A DNA stretch of 64,000 nt from Pedobacter kyonggii (GCF_004310665.1 NZ_SIXF01000012.1:62001-126000); one strand, 5' to 3'; shown: positions 18,124 to 27,370, numbered from the stretch's first letter. Notes: generated by a model not told the origin, from the sequence alone. Program-made: numbers and translations.

Positions 18124-19149
18124 ATGAAATTAAGTGTGCTGGTTCTATTTACTGCTCTCGCCGTTGGTCTTTCCATTGGGATGGTTAATTTTTATTTTCA
18201 GCATAGCCTGTATTACATGGCTATTTCTTTTGGCGTATCGTTTCTGTGTAGTTTTTTGGTTTTTTATTATTTGCTGGAAAAATATATTTACACTAAAATT
18301 AAACTCATCTACAAGCTCATCCATAACCTTAAATTAGGTAAAGATTTAAAAGATGCGCTTGGTGAGTATGTAAGTTCTGATCCGATTAATGATGTAGAGC
18401 AAGAAGTAAAAGAATGGGCGGGCGCGAAGAAAAAAGAAATAGACCTATTAAAAAAACAGGAACAGTTTAGAAGAGAGTTTCTTTCAAATGTTTCACATGA
18501 GTTTAAAACACCGCTTTTTGCCATTCAAGGTTATATCGAAACTTTACAGGACTGTTTGGTAGATGACCCGGATCAAGCTGTTTTATTCCTAAAAAAAGCG
18601 GAAAACAATGTCGAGCGACTGAGTTATTTAATTAATGATTTAGACGTTATTTCAAAATTAGAAACAGGCGAATCGCCAATTAACTATCAAAAATTCGATT
18701 TTGTGCAGCTGGCCAAAGAGGTAATGGAAAACCTCGAAGACCGCGCCGAAGCGAAAAACATTAAACTCTTTTTTAAAGATAAATATACGGCCATTACTTT
18801 GGTTTCGGCCGATCGCGAAAAGATCAGGCAGGTTTTGATTAACTTAATGGTAAACAGCATTAAGTATGGCATTGATGGTGGCGAAACAGCCATTAAGATT
18901 TTTGAACTTCATGATCAGGTTTTGATCGAAGTTACCGATAATGGCATCGGTATAGAAGAAAAACATTTGTTACGCTTATTTGAACGCTTTTATCGCATCG
19001 ATACTCACCGGGCGAGAGAAGTTGGAGGCACAGGTTTAGGCTTGGCCATTGTAAAACACATTTTAGAGGCACACCAGCAAACAATTTCAGTAAGAAGTAC
19101 GCCGGGCATAGGCACAACCTTTGCTTTTACGCTACAAAAAGGAGGCTAG
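18124..19149 (+). CDS. PhoR-like membrane sensor histidine kinase (orphan)
   Basis: 341 residues. Two N-terminal membrane segments (about 4-22 and 31-50) are separated by only a few residues, so there is almost no extracytoplasmic sensor. HisKA has H125 ([21 protein letters not shown], as in PhoR-type kinases). HATPase motifs are [21 protein letters not shown] and [10 protein letters not shown]. No response regulator gene is adjacent. The phosphate-uptake genes follow after 251 bases with their own -7 box. A role in phosphate sensing is plausible but unproven. Confidence 0.88.
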   Translation: MKLSVLVLFTALAVGLSIGMVNFYFQHSLYYMAISFGVSFLCSFLVFYYLLEKYIYTKIKLIYKLIHNLKLGKDLKDALGEYVSSDPINDVEQEVKEWAGAKKKEIDLLKKQEQFRREFLSNVSHEFKTPLFAIQGYIETLQDCLVDDPDQAVLFLKKAENNVERLSYLINDLDVISKLETGESPINYQKFDFVQLAKEVMENLEDRAEAKNIKLFFKDKYTAITLVSADREKIRQVLINLMVNSIKYGIDGGETAIKIFELHDQVLIEVTDNGIGIEEKHLLRLFERFYRIDTHRAREVGGTGLGLAIVKHILEAHQQTISVRSTPGIGTTFAFTLQKGG

Positions 19150-19373
19150 CCTTAGCGCCTTGATAATCATTCTTCCATTTTTGCCACGGAAACACGGAGC
19201 GCACGGAAAATAGGGCATCTGATTTCGTTCTGAAAAGCAATTTACCACTGTTGATAACCTATTTATTTCATTGTCAGTTACCTGAAAGTATAGGAATAAA
19301 GCACACCTGACTAAATAAGGTGATAATTAGTTAATATAATTAAGAAATTAACATTAACTTAACATTGGGCTTG

Positions 19374-19381
19374 TAGCTTTG
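19374..19381 (+). promoter_or_regulatory. -7 box upstream of the DUF47/PiT genes
   Basis: TAGCTTTG is an exact TAnnTTTG match, 19 bases before the ATG at 19401. No good TTTG -33 element is seen at the right distance, so the promoter may need an activator. Confidence 0.5.
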
Positions 19382-19400
19382 CAACATATTAAAAATTAAC

Positions 19401-20042
19401 ATGAACAATATTTTTAAGTTCTTTACACCTCAAGACAAAAAGTTTCATCCGCTTTTCGAGCAAGCAGGTAGCAATGCATTAAAAATTGCAGAAACCCTTT
19501 TAGAAATGGTTAGCACAGGTGATGCTGAAAGCAGAAAAACAATTTTTAAAGAAATTGAGCGCTTGGAACATGTAGGTGATGATATTACCCATTCAATTTT
19601 TCTTGAACTGAGCAGGAACTTTATTACGCCATTTGATAGAGAAGACATCCATGCGTTGGCTACTGCCGTTGATGATGTTGCCGATTATATTTATGGTACT
19701 GCAAACCGTATGCAGATGTATAACATGAATACCATTAACGAGCCGATTGTTAAAATTGCCGAGCTTTTGGTAGAAATGTGTACTGATATTGATAAAGCAA
19801 TTAAAGAGTTACGCAGTTTCAAAAATATCCGCGTAATTGCCGATGCTTGTATCCGTATTAACAGTGGCGAAAACCAGGCTGATTATGTATTTACATTAGC
19901 GGTAGCCCGTTTATTCGAATACGAAACCAATGCGATTGAATTAATTAAACAAAAAGAGGTTTTACAAACGATAGAAAAAGCGACAGATAAGTGTGAGGAT
20001 GTGGCGAATGTGCTTGAAACTATCTTGGTTAAAAACGCTTAA
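19401..20042 (+). CDS. DUF47 family (PhoU-like) phosphate transport accessory protein
   Basis: 213 residues, all-helical and PhoU-like. Characteristic stretches are LEHVGDDITHSIFLELSRNFITPFDREDIHAL and ATAVDDVADYIYGTANRM (quoted in parts), with the acidic E/DxxxD metal-binding pattern of PhoU bundles. DUF47 proteins usually lie next to PiT transporters and are thought to regulate or assist them. Here the PiT gene follows after 12 bases, which supports that role. Confidence 0.93.
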   Translation: MNNIFKFFTPQDKKFHPLFEQAGSNALKIAETLLEMVSTGDAESRKTIFKEIERLEHVGDDITHSIFLELSRNFITPFDREDIHALATAVDDVADYIYGTANRMQMYNMNTINEPIVKIAELLVEMCTDIDKAIKELRSFKNIRVIADACIRINSGENQADYVFTLAVARLFEYETNAIELIKQKEVLQTIEKATDKCEDVANVLETILVKNA

Positions 20043-20054
20043 TAAAAAACAAAC

Positions 20055-21065
20055 ATGGTAACTACCTTATTGGTTGTTGTTGTAATTCTGGCTATTGCTT
20101 TCGATTACATTAACGGCTTTCACGATGCCGCTAACTCGATTGCAACAGTTGTTTCTACAAAAGTTCTTACGCCTTTTCAGGCGGTTTTGTGGGCTGCGTT
20201 GTTCAATTTCGCTGCCTACTTTTATTTTACCGACCACAAAGTAGCCAATACAGTTGCTAAAACGGTAATCGAAAATTATATCACTTTAGAAGTTATCCTT
20301 GCAGGTTTGGTTGCTGCAATTATCTGGAACCTTTTAACCTGGTGGTATGGTATCCCTTCAAGCTCATCGCATACTTTAATCGGTGGTTTTGCTGGTGCAG
20401 GTATGACGCATGCTTTACTTACTGGCGCTAGTCCGATGGATGCTGTAAACATGGGTTATGTAGTTAAAATTGTATCATTTATTGTATTAGCTCCAATAAT
20501 CGGTTTGGTAATTTCAGTGGTTTTAACATTAATTATCATCAATATTTGCCGTTATGCGAAGCCTGCAACCGCTGAAAAATGGTTTAAACGTTTGCAGTTA
20601 TTGTCATCTGCAGCATTAAGTTTCTTTCATGGCGGTAACGATGCGCAAAAGGTAATGGGTATTATCGCCACAGCATTAATTGCAGCAAAAGTAATTCCTG
20701 ATTTTAACTCTATGCCTGCGTGGGTGCCAATCGCTTGTTATTCGGCAATCTCATTGGGTACAATGAGTGGTGGCTGGAAAATTGTAAAAACAATGGGTTC
20801 TAAAATCACCAAAGTAACAGCACTTGAAGGCGTTGCGGCAGAAGGAGCCGGGGCAATTACATTGGGTATTACTGAGCATTTCGGTATTCCGGTTTCTACA
20901 ACGCATACCATTACGGGTTCGATCGTGGGTGTAGGTGTAGTTAAAAGCGTTTCTGCAGTACGTTGGGGTGTAACCATTAACTTAATCTGGGCCTGGATTT
21001 TAACCATCCCTGTTTCAGCTACATTGGCTGCAATAATTTATGCAGCAATTTATTACTTAAAATAA
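20055..21065 (+). CDS. PiT family low-affinity inorganic phosphate transporter
   Basis: 336 residues with about ten hydrophobic segments. The two PiT repeats are visible: GFHDAANSIATVVSTKVLTP near the N-terminus and FFHGGNDAQKVMGIIATAL in the second half. The pairs GIPSSSSHTLIGG and GIPVSTTHTITGS are also repeated. It should import phosphate or a metal-phosphate complex driven by a cation gradient. Co-transcribed with the DUF47 gene and closed by a strong terminator. Confidence 0.95.
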   Translation: MVTTLLVVVVILAIAFDYINGFHDAANSIATVVSTKVLTPFQAVLWAALFNFAAYFYFTDHKVANTVAKTVIENYITLEVILAGLVAAIIWNLLTWWYGIPSSSSHTLIGGFAGAGMTHALLTGASPMDAVNMGYVVKIVSFIVLAPIIGLVISVVLTLIIINICRYAKPATAEKWFKRLQLLSSAALSFFHGGNDAQKVMGIIATALIAAKVIPDFNSMPAWVPIACYSAISLGTMSGGWKIVKTMGSKITKVTALEGVAAEGAGAITLGITEHFGIPVSTTHTITGSIVGVGVVKSVSAVRWGVTINLIWAWILTIPVSATLAAIIYAAIYYLK

Positions 21066-21092
21066 AAACAAAATCCTTTAATATACTTAAGA

Positions 21093-21120
21093 GACCAAAG
21101 CATTAGCTTTGGTCTTTTTT
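21093..21120 (+). terminator. Rho-independent terminator after the PiT gene
   Basis: GACCAAAGC-ATTA-GCTTTGGTC with a perfect 9-bp stem, followed by six T (21115-21120). Confidence 0.92.
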
Positions 21121-21136
21121 GTTGGTTTTTGTTTTT

Positions 21137-21268
21137 TACCACAGAGAACATTAGGCTTATGGTGCTTACCACAGAGGCCGCGGAGTTTTACACGGAGTAA
21201 AACCGAGCTCCTGGGCCTAACTTTATGTCCTCTGTAGTTTTCTCTGACTACGCTCAGACTGACATGCG
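21137..21268. repeat. Degenerate intergenic repeat sequence (CCACAGAG and TGTCAGTCTGAG types)
   Basis: TTACCACAGAGAACA (from 21137) and TTACCACAGAGGCCGCGGAG (from about 21169) are two direct copies of a motif also seen at 31609-31773. CTCTGACTACGCTCAGACTGACA (21242-21264, quoted as a type) resembles one arm of the inverted-repeat elements at 27405 and 46203. No gene lies between 21066 and 21355. Confidence 0.5.
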
Positions 21269-21355
21269 AAGGGACTTCTTAAAAGAACAGGAAGTTTATT
21301 AGGAAATATTGGGTGCTTGAAACCTTTCGCTGAGTCAGCAATAAATAGCTGAAAA

Positions 21356-22660
21356 TTAAAACTTAACGCTTATTTCGACTAAATCAGTCCCGTTTTTAGG
21401 CAATACCCAATCCGGACCTTCTTGAATAAGCCGTTTCGCCTCCGCATCAGCTTTTTTGTTCAGCGATTTTATAACACTGATATTTGTTGGCCGCCCGTTA
21501 CTTTTAACTTTGAAGCTTAAAATCACAAATTGTTCTGGGCCTTTAGGGTTGTAAAGTTTATTGTTGTTCTCTAAGTATTGACTATAGTTAATGGTAGAAA
21601 CCGGAATAGGCTTCGTAATATCATCGGGCGATTTTCCATCCAGGTTTTGTTCTGCGCGCAAGGTAATTTTTGGTGCAGCGATATTTTCTTTCTTATGCCC
21701 GTTTGAACCTGTAATTAAAGCGATTTCATTTAATGATTTATTTCCGCTTAATGCGCTTTTAATAGCATTAGGGTCTTGCAGGCCAGCTACAGGCAATTCT
21801 TTAAAACCAATAGCATTAATCAATAAGTCCTTATCTTTTGCATTGCTATCGGCAGGCAAATAAAAATAACCTTTAGCATCTGTTGCAGTTACATTTTTAG
21901 AGCCCGCTAACTTTACCACAGCACCCTGAACAGGTTGGCCATTGCTTTGATCTACAACGTTGCCACTAAACGCGATTTTACTTGAGCCAAATGCTGGTGC
22001 TGCTTCCACTACCGCCTCACTTATCGTAACTGCGCTTGGTCTGTAATTGCCAAAGCCTACCGCGCTCTTCGCTTTAGCGCGATTGCTCTCGGTTGCAATT
22101 TTCGCCGCTTTTACCTGGGCCATTTGTTGCGCTGCCCGTTCTAATGCAGGTTTCACTTTAGTGTTTTTCGCTAAATCGCCTGTTTTTGCGGCTGTAATTG
22201 CCTTATCAATCAAAGCTGCCTTTGTCGAATTCTGAGTAACGGTATCTTCTTTAGGTTTAGCTTGACTTGAAGCAATTGCTGTTGTGCTATCTAACTGAAC
22301 CATCACGCCTCCCTGTTTATGTGCAGCAATTTCTGCATTCCTGCGGTTAGTTTCGCGCATAAAGAATAAAATGCTTACCGCAATAAATGCTACGGTTGCT
22401 GTTGCTGCAATACTTAACCTTTGGGTAGTAATGCCCCAAAGCTTGCGTTTTATAGGTTTTTCAGAAACACGGTCGTACAGTTGTTTTTGTAAAATAGAAA
22501 GTGTTTGCTTGCGTTTGGGTGATTGTTTCAGTCCCTCCAATGCTTCGGCAACAAAAGGATCTTCTAAGGCCTGTCTTTCTACGAAGTGCATAGCCTTAGC
22601 ATCAAGCTTACCATCCAGGTAATCTTCCAGAACATCAATATCTAACCAATCGTTATTCAC
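21356..22660 (-). CDS. Anti-sigma-factor-like membrane protein with carboxypeptidase-like and TonB C-terminal domains
   Basis: 434 residues. The N-terminus (DWLDIDVLEDYLDGKLDAK...VERQALEDPFVAEALEGL) is a small cytoplasmic helical domain of the kind found in Bacteroidota anti-sigma proteins. One membrane segment follows at about 83-102. The periplasmic part has a carboxypeptidase regulatory-like beta domain (GNVVDQSNGQPVQGAVVKLAG) and a final TonB-C-like domain (FVILSFKVKSNGRPTNISVIKSL). The start overlaps the end of the sigma gene by 8 bases. It probably sequesters that sigma factor and may sense outer-membrane traffic through its TonB-like end (inference). Confidence 0.82.
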   Translation of the reverse strand: MNNDWLDIDVLEDYLDGKLDAKAMHFVERQALEDPFVAEALEGLKQSPKRKQTLSILQKQLYDRVSEKPIKRKLWGITTQRLSIAATATVAFIAVSILFFMRETNRRNAEIAAHKQGGVMVQLDSTTAIASSQAKPKEDTVTQNSTKAALIDKAITAAKTGDLAKNTKVKPALERAAQQMAQVKAAKIATESNRAKAKSAVGFGNYRPSAVTISEAVVEAAPAFGSSKIAFSGNVVDQSNGQPVQGAVVKLAGSKNVTATDAKGYFYLPADSNAKDKDLLINAIGFKELPVAGLQDPNAIKSALSGNKSLNEIALITGSNGHKKENIAAPKITLRAEQNLDGKSPDDITKPIPVSTINYSQYLENNNKLYNPKGPEQFVILSFKVKSNGRPTNISVIKSLNKKADAEAKRLIQEGPDWVLPKNGTDLVEISVKF

Positions 22661-23231
22661 TACTGTTTTTCTCTATACAAATCTTTAAATTCCGTTTACC
22701 ATTTTGGATGTAACTCTTAACTTTAAGCATGTCGTAGCCCGTAATATCGGCCACTTCTTTGTAGCATTTTTCTTGTAAATAAAATAAATCTACGCTTTTT
22801 CGCTGTTCTTCAGGTAAAGTTTCCATACACTTTTCCATAATGGTAAGCTGCGTTTCTTTCGTGTTGTCTATATCCAGATGCACAAACTCGCTATTTTCCA
22901 CAAAAGTATCGTCTAATGAGACATTATTTTGCTTCGCCGATTTCCGTAGTGCCATTAAACAATGGTTCCGCGTTAAAACATGAAGCCAGCTTTTAAAGTT
23001 CTGTACCTCATGTATTTTCAGCTTCGTTACCAGTTCTTCAAAAATCTGCATTACCGCATCCTTGCTTTGCTCCTCATCTTTAAAGTAGTTTAAGCAAACC
23101 CCGAACACCAAATGCATGTATTTATTGTAAAGCGTACCCAACGCGTCTAAATCGCCCGTATTTTTATACTCGGCAATCAGTTTGGCGTCGTCTTGCTGGG
23201 CGTTACCAGCTGTGTTTTTTATAAACCTCAA
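22653..23231 (-). CDS. ECF-type RNA polymerase sigma factor
   Basis: 192 residues with region 2 (LYNKYMHLVFGVCLNYFKDEEQSKDAVMQIFEEL) and region 4 (LPEEQRKSVDLFYLQEKCYKEVADITGYDMLKVKSYIQNGKR, in parts). No region 1 or 3 is present. It overlaps the downstream anti-sigma-like gene by 8 bases, the usual ECF/anti-sigma arrangement. The regulon is unknown. Confidence 0.93.
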   Translation of the reverse strand: MRFIKNTAGNAQQDDAKLIAEYKNTGDLDALGTLYNKYMHLVFGVCLNYFKDEEQSKDAVMQIFEELVTKLKIHEVQNFKSWLHVLTRNHCLMALRKSAKQNNVSLDDTFVENSEFVHLDIDNTKETQLTIMEKCMETLPEEQRKSVDLFYLQEKCYKEVADITGYDMLKVKSYIQNGKRNLKICIEKNSSE

Positions 23232-23385
23232 AAAATGGCAGCTATTTCGAATTATCTTTCAAGTATAAAAAATATTTCTGAGTGATGGCGCATAAACTAA
23301 TTTTTTAGGAAGAGAAGGTCTTAAATATTTTACGTTGTTCACTATCTTTTTAAATGGTTTAACATTGTTGCCATGCGCAAAGGCT

Positions 23386-23393
23386 TATCTTTG
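23386..23393 (+). promoter_or_regulatory. -7 box upstream of the DUF4197 gene
   Basis: TATCTTTG is an exact TAnnTTTG match, preceded by ATTG ending at 23367, an 18-base spacing. The gene starts at 23448. Confidence 0.5.
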
Positions 23394-23447
23394 AGGGTAA
23401 ATAAGAATTATGGCAGTTGTTTTGCTAAACATGATTAAACACACAAA

Positions 23448-24209
23448 ATGAAAAAGATCAATATTTTATCGGCATCACTGGCCATGCTGGTATTTGCAAG
23501 CTTAAATGTTAGCTCACAGATTAAACTAAGCGATATATTTAAAAAAGTAACCGAAAAACAGGGCACAACAACAGCTGCTACGGGAACACCATCTACTTTT
23601 GAAATAGGACAGGGGATTAAGGAAGCGCTACAAATTGGTGTTTCTGCAGGTGCTGATAGGCTTTCGCTTAAAGATGGCTTTTTAGGCAATTTAGCCGTTA
23701 AAATTTTGATGCCTCCTGAAGCACAAAAGGTTGAAAGAACATTACGTGGCATAGGTTTGAACAAACTTTGCGATAATGTGATTGTAAGCTTAAACCGTGC
23801 CGCAGAAGATGCTGCTACCGAAGCAAAGCCTATTTTTATCTCAGCCATTAAACAAATGACATTAACCGATGCGACTAATATCCTTTTGGGTAACAAAGAT
23901 GCAGCTACCGAATATTTTAAAAGGGTAACTACTTCTCAGCTGATGCAGAAATTTAGTCCGATTGTAACCACAAGCTTAAATAAGGTAAATGCCACCAAGT
24001 ATTACAGCGATTTAACTACGCAATACAACCGTTTGCCTTTGGTAAAACCCGTAAACACCAACTTAACCGAGTACGTTACACAAAAAGCGATAGATGGTTT
24101 ATTTGTTGAGGTTGCGAAAGAAGAACTAAAAATTAGGGGCAACTTAGGCTCACGCAGCACAACCTTGTTGCAGAAGGTGTTCGGTTACGCGGATAAGAAA
24201 AAGATTTAA
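23448..24209 (+). CDS. DUF4197 domain-containing exported protein
   Basis: 253 residues. A signal peptide (INILSASLAMLVFASLNVSSQ) precedes the DUF4197 body: QGIKEALQIGVSAGADRLS, FLGNLAVKILMPPEAQKVE, then LNRAAEDAATEAKPIF, DATNILLGNKDAATEYF and LVKPVNTNLTEYVTQKAIDGLF. The family is found in many Gram-negative genomes without known function. It is probably periplasmic. A palindromic repeat lies just after its stop. Confidence 0.88.
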   Translation: MKKINILSASLAMLVFASLNVSSQIKLSDIFKKVTEKQGTTTAATGTPSTFEIGQGIKEALQIGVSAGADRLSLKDGFLGNLAVKILMPPEAQKVERTLRGIGLNKLCDNVIVSLNRAAEDAATEAKPIFISAIKQMTLTDATNILLGNKDAATEYFKRVTTSQLMQKFSPIVTTSLNKVNATKYYSDLTTQYNRLPLVKPVNTNLTEYVTQKAIDGLFVEVAKEELKIRGNLGSRSTTLLQKVFGYADKKKI

Positions 24210-24219
24210 TCTGTTTAAT

Positions 24220-24288
24220 CGTGGTTCGTGAGGACACGAACCACGGCGGAAAGAAATCAAATGCCTCGGACTGTGTCCTCACAGACCG
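24220..24288. repeat. Tandem hairpins of the CGTGGTTCGTG...CACGAACCACG type
   Basis: CGTGGTTCGTG (24220-24230) and CACGAACCACG (24235-24245) are perfect inverted copies with loop AGGA. A second hairpin, CGGACTGTG-TCCT-CACAGACCG, follows at 24267-24288. A third weaker one (CTCGTGG...CCATGGCG) follows near 24320-24345. There is no T run, so this looks like a dispersed repeat that may also end transcription. Confidence 0.65.
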
Positions 24289-24442
24289 AATTAGATTTAA
24301 ATGGAGGTATTGATTGTCGCTCGTGGAGACAGGACCCATGGCGAAGGATAAAATCTACCAACACAAAGTTTGTATTAAGTAAAATATAGCTTCTACTTCC
24401 TTTCAAAAACCTAAGACACAAAAACTATTTGTAAAATTGTAC

Positions 24443-25378
24443 ATGACGAAAATCAGCACCATATTAGCTTCTATTTTAATTTCATGCGTTGTATTAGTTA
24501 CTTCCTGCAATAGCAATAAATCTGAGGCAGAAAATGCGAAAGCCGTTTTAGATACGGTTTCTTTAAGCAGTAAAAATTTCGCGTTAGCCTATCAGGATGG
24601 AGATAAAATTGTAGCCACGAGTATCGATACAATGAAACAGATTTCGTTCGGCGGTGCTACCGATCCGGCTATTTCTCCCGATGGAAATAAACTGGCATAT
24701 ACACTAAGCGATTCTGCCGGGAACAGATCCATTTGGATTGCCGATATGGAAAACAAAAGCCAGGGGAAATCGCAGGTAAATAGCAATAATTATTATCAGG
24801 CCATGTGGTCGCCTGATGGAGCTGCGATCGCTTTCAATATTTTTAACAGTAAAAACCTATGGAAGATAGGCGTAATTAAAACCGATAATTCTGGATATGT
24901 GATGCTCGATAGTGCATCTAAAATAAATGTTTATGCGCCAACCTGGAAAAATGAAAAGGAAATCGTCGGACAGGATCTTACCAAGCTTTACACCTTTGAT
25001 TGTACAGGAAAGTTAACCGATACCAAATTGATAGCCGATTTGATCGGAAAAGAATTTTCAATTGCGAGTAGTAACCGTTTCTTTTATACAAAAGACGGGG
25101 CCAAACTGATTTTTAATGCAGGAAATACGGATATTTTAGACGGATTAACAGGTCCGAGCGAAGCAGTTTATGCTTTAGATCTGGCCAGTAAAAAAGTACA
25201 ACGGATTTCGCCAAAAGGTATAAATGTTCCTTATGTTTTTCTTACAGCCGATGATCGCATTTTTTATAGTGGAGCTGAAAAACCCTTTACGCAAAGCAAA
25301 ATATATGTTTCTGATTTAGAAGGGAATATTAAAACGATAGTGGATAAAGGAAATAACCCAACGGGGGCATTGAAATAA
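24443..25378 (+). CDS. Lipoprotein with WD40/PD40-like beta-propeller
   Basis: 311 residues from the ATG at 24443; an upstream in-frame TTG at 24437 adds only two residues. The lipoprotein signal ends at VLVTSC, so the mature protein begins CNSNKSEAEN. The body has TolB-like repeats: DPAISPDGNKLAYTLSDSAG...SIWIADM, then MWSPDGAAIAFNIFNSKNLW and later degenerate copies. It is probably a membrane-anchored binding protein. The ligand is unknown. A ketopantoate reductase-like gene follows after 24 bases. Confidence 0.82.
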   Translation: MTKISTILASILISCVVLVTSCNSNKSEAENAKAVLDTVSLSSKNFALAYQDGDKIVATSIDTMKQISFGGATDPAISPDGNKLAYTLSDSAGNRSIWIADMENKSQGKSQVNSNNYYQAMWSPDGAAIAFNIFNSKNLWKIGVIKTDNSGYVMLDSASKINVYAPTWKNEKEIVGQDLTKLYTFDCTGKLTDTKLIADLIGKEFSIASSNRFFYTKDGAKLIFNAGNTDILDGLTGPSEAVYALDLASKKVQRISPKGINVPYVFLTADDRIFYSGAEKPFTQSKIYVSDLEGNIKTIVDKGNNPTGALK

Positions 25379-25402
25379 TCTGTTTATCATATTTAGATTA
25401 AC

Positions 25403-26338
25403 ATGCTAAATAAAACAAGAATCGTTATTGTAGGAATTGGTGGCGTAGGTGGGTATTTCGGAGGCTTACTGTCTAAGAAATACACCAACGGAGATGATGT
25501 AGAAGTTGTTTTTGTTGCCCGTGGCGAACATTTAAATGAGATCCAAAATAAGGGTTTAACTGTAATTAAAGGGAACGAAAATTTTGTAACTAAGCCATAT
25601 CTGGCTACCGATGATTATAGTAAAATTGGCGTGGCCGATTATATTATAATCTGCACGAAAAGCTACGACTTAAAACAAACCATCGAAAAGTTAAAGCCCT
25701 TAATCAACCATAGTACGATATTGTTGCCACTTTTAAATGGCGTTAGTGCAAGTGACGAAATTTTAGAAATTCTGCCTCATGCAAATGTTTTAAAAGGCTG
25801 TGCATTTATCGTTTCCAAAATTAAATCGCCTGGGATAATCGAAAATTCTGGTAACATTCAAAAGCTATCCTTTGGAATGGATGGACCAATAGGCGAAGCG
25901 GTTTTACATCTGAAAGATCTAATGCTTGATGCAGGAATCGATTTAACGGTTTCGGATAAAATCTCTACCGCCATCTGGGAAAAATTTATATTTATTTCCC
26001 CTACTGCTACTTCTACATCCTATTTCGATAGCACTATCGGAAAGGTACTGGACGAAAATCTTGAAACTGTTCTGAAGTTAATTGAAGAAGTGAAAAACCT
26101 TGCCCTGGCTAAAAGCGTAACAATTAGTGATGACATTTCGGGTAAAACATTAAATACGATGAAATCGATGCCATACGAGGTTACCTCGTCCATGCACCGC
26201 GATTATCTCAATCAGAAACCGCAAACAGAAGTTGAGTCCTTAACAGGCTACATTGTACGCGAAGCCGAAAAACTTGGTATTGCTGCACCGACTTATCAAA
26301 AGTTGTACGAAAGATTACTTAAAAAAGGATCGCTATAA
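25403..26338 (+). CDS. Ketopantoate reductase family protein (2-dehydropantoate 2-reductase)
   Basis: 311 residues. The N-terminal NAD(P)-binding motif is GIGGVGGYFGGLL. CTKSYDLKQTIEKLKPL carries the Lys-containing region typical of ApbA/PanE. The C-terminal helical domain shows IWEKFIFISPTATSTSYF and SSMHRDYLNQKPQTEVESLTGYIVREAE. In pantothenate synthesis the enzyme reduces ketopantoate with NADPH. Bacteroidota often carry several paralogues of differing substrate, so the exact reaction is not certain and no symbol is given. Confidence 0.88.
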   Translation: MLNKTRIVIVGIGGVGGYFGGLLSKKYTNGDDVEVVFVARGEHLNEIQNKGLTVIKGNENFVTKPYLATDDYSKIGVADYIIICTKSYDLKQTIEKLKPLINHSTILLPLLNGVSASDEILEILPHANVLKGCAFIVSKIKSPGIIENSGNIQKLSFGMDGPIGEAVLHLKDLMLDAGIDLTVSDKISTAIWEKFIFISPTATSTSYFDSTIGKVLDENLETVLKLIEEVKNLALAKSVTISDDISGKTLNTMKSMPYEVTSSMHRDYLNQKPQTEVESLTGYIVREAEKLGIAAPTYQKLYERLLKKGSL

Positions 26339-26450
26339 GTCTCTAAAAATCAGTATATTTTGATTGAAAATGTCCATTTTCTAAAAAAAATAAAAAAATT
26401 TAAAGTAATATTGAGTCTCATCCGTTTACTGGGTTATTAAGCAAAATTTA

Positions 26451-27002
26451 GTGCCAACAAACGAACCTCAAAATATCATTTCAACGGTTGCCAATTATGG
26501 TAAGCGCTTATTCAGTTTCATCCGTGGAAGGGTGAATACAGATGAGGATGCGGAAGATATTTTACAGGATGTTTGGTTTCAGCTCAGCAATCAACCCGAG
26601 GCTGGTGCCATTGAGCAGATTAGTGGTTGGCTATATCGGGTGGCCAGAAATAAGATCACCGATAAATACCGTAAACAAAAAGAAGAATCGTTAGAAGATT
26701 TCACTTTCGAGGGTGAAGATGGCGAAATCAATTTTAAAGAAATTTTACTTGCCGAGGCTTATTCTCCAGAAGAAGAAAGTTTAAAAAAACTATTCTGGGA
26801 TCAACTGTTTTTGGCCTTGGAAGAACTGCCGGAGAATCAACGTTACGTGTTTGTTCAGAATGAATTGGAAGAACGCACTTTTCAGGAACTGGCAGATGAA
26901 AGCGGAGAGAATATCAAAACATTAATATCAAGAAAGGGTTATGCTGTAAAACACCTGCGTAACCGTTTACAAAATTTATATCAGGAATTTATTAACTATT
27001 AA
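26451..27002 (+). CDS. ECF-type RNA polymerase sigma factor
   Basis: 183 residues from the GTG at 26451. Region 2 is NYGKRLFSFIRGRVNTDEDAEDILQDVWFQL, with the WLYRVARNKITDKYRK promoter-melting part. Region 4 is ALEELPENQRYVFVQNELEERTFQELADESGENIKTLISRKGYAVKHLR (quoted in parts). The start is confirmed by the in-frame context; no ATG is available before region 2. It lies 10 bases before a small membrane protein gene, which may encode its regulator. It is separated from the paralogous sigma factor at 22653 by three unrelated genes. Confidence 0.92.
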   Translation: MPTNEPQNIISTVANYGKRLFSFIRGRVNTDEDAEDILQDVWFQLSNQPEAGAIEQISGWLYRVARNKITDKYRKQKEESLEDFTFEGEDGEINFKEILLAEAYSPEEESLKKLFWDQLFLALEELPENQRYVFVQNELEERTFQELADESGENIKTLISRKGYAVKHLRNRLQNLYQEFINY

Positions 27003-27012
27003 ATTTGCAGAC

Positions 27013-27366
27013 ATGATGAATAGAAATTTTAATCGGCGCAAGAAATTTATTTTCTTTTTACCCGTAGCGGTGCTTATTGCAGCGGTATTGGGTTATGTGG
27101 TTATGTTTTTATGGAATTGGATTTTACCTGAGGTGGCACATGCAGGCAAACTTAATTATTGGCAAGCGCTCGGTTTACTTGTGCTGTGCAGGTTGCTTTT
27201 TGGGAACTTTAATAAAGGTGGCCACGGGGGGCATAATGGTTTCCGTGAGCGCGCCCGGGGAATGCGTGCCAAATGGGATTCGATGAATGAAGAGGAGCGG
27301 GCAAAATTTAAGGAAGAATATAAACGGAGATGTGGCGGATGGCGTCACCACCGCAATAAGGAATAA
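27013..27366 (+). CDS. Small His- and Arg-rich membrane protein, partner of the ECF sigma factor
   Basis: 117 residues. Two hydrophobic segments (FIFFLPVAVLIAAVLGYVVMFLW at about 13-35, and WQALGLLVLCRLLFGNF at about 49-65) are followed by a soluble tail with GGHGGHNGF and a charged helix (WDSMNEEERAKFKEEYKRRC), ending GGWRHHRNKE. The charged helix recalls the LTxxQ-like helices of Spy/CpxP proteins, but the match is weak. Directly downstream of the sigma gene, it is a candidate anti-sigma factor or stress sensor (inference). Confidence 0.7.
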   Translation: MMNRNFNRRKKFIFFLPVAVLIAAVLGYVVMFLWNWILPEVAHAGKLNYWQALGLLVLCRLLFGNFNKGGHGGHNGFRERARGMRAKWDSMNEEERAKFKEEYKRRCGGWRHHRNKE

Positions 27367-27370
27367 TTTA

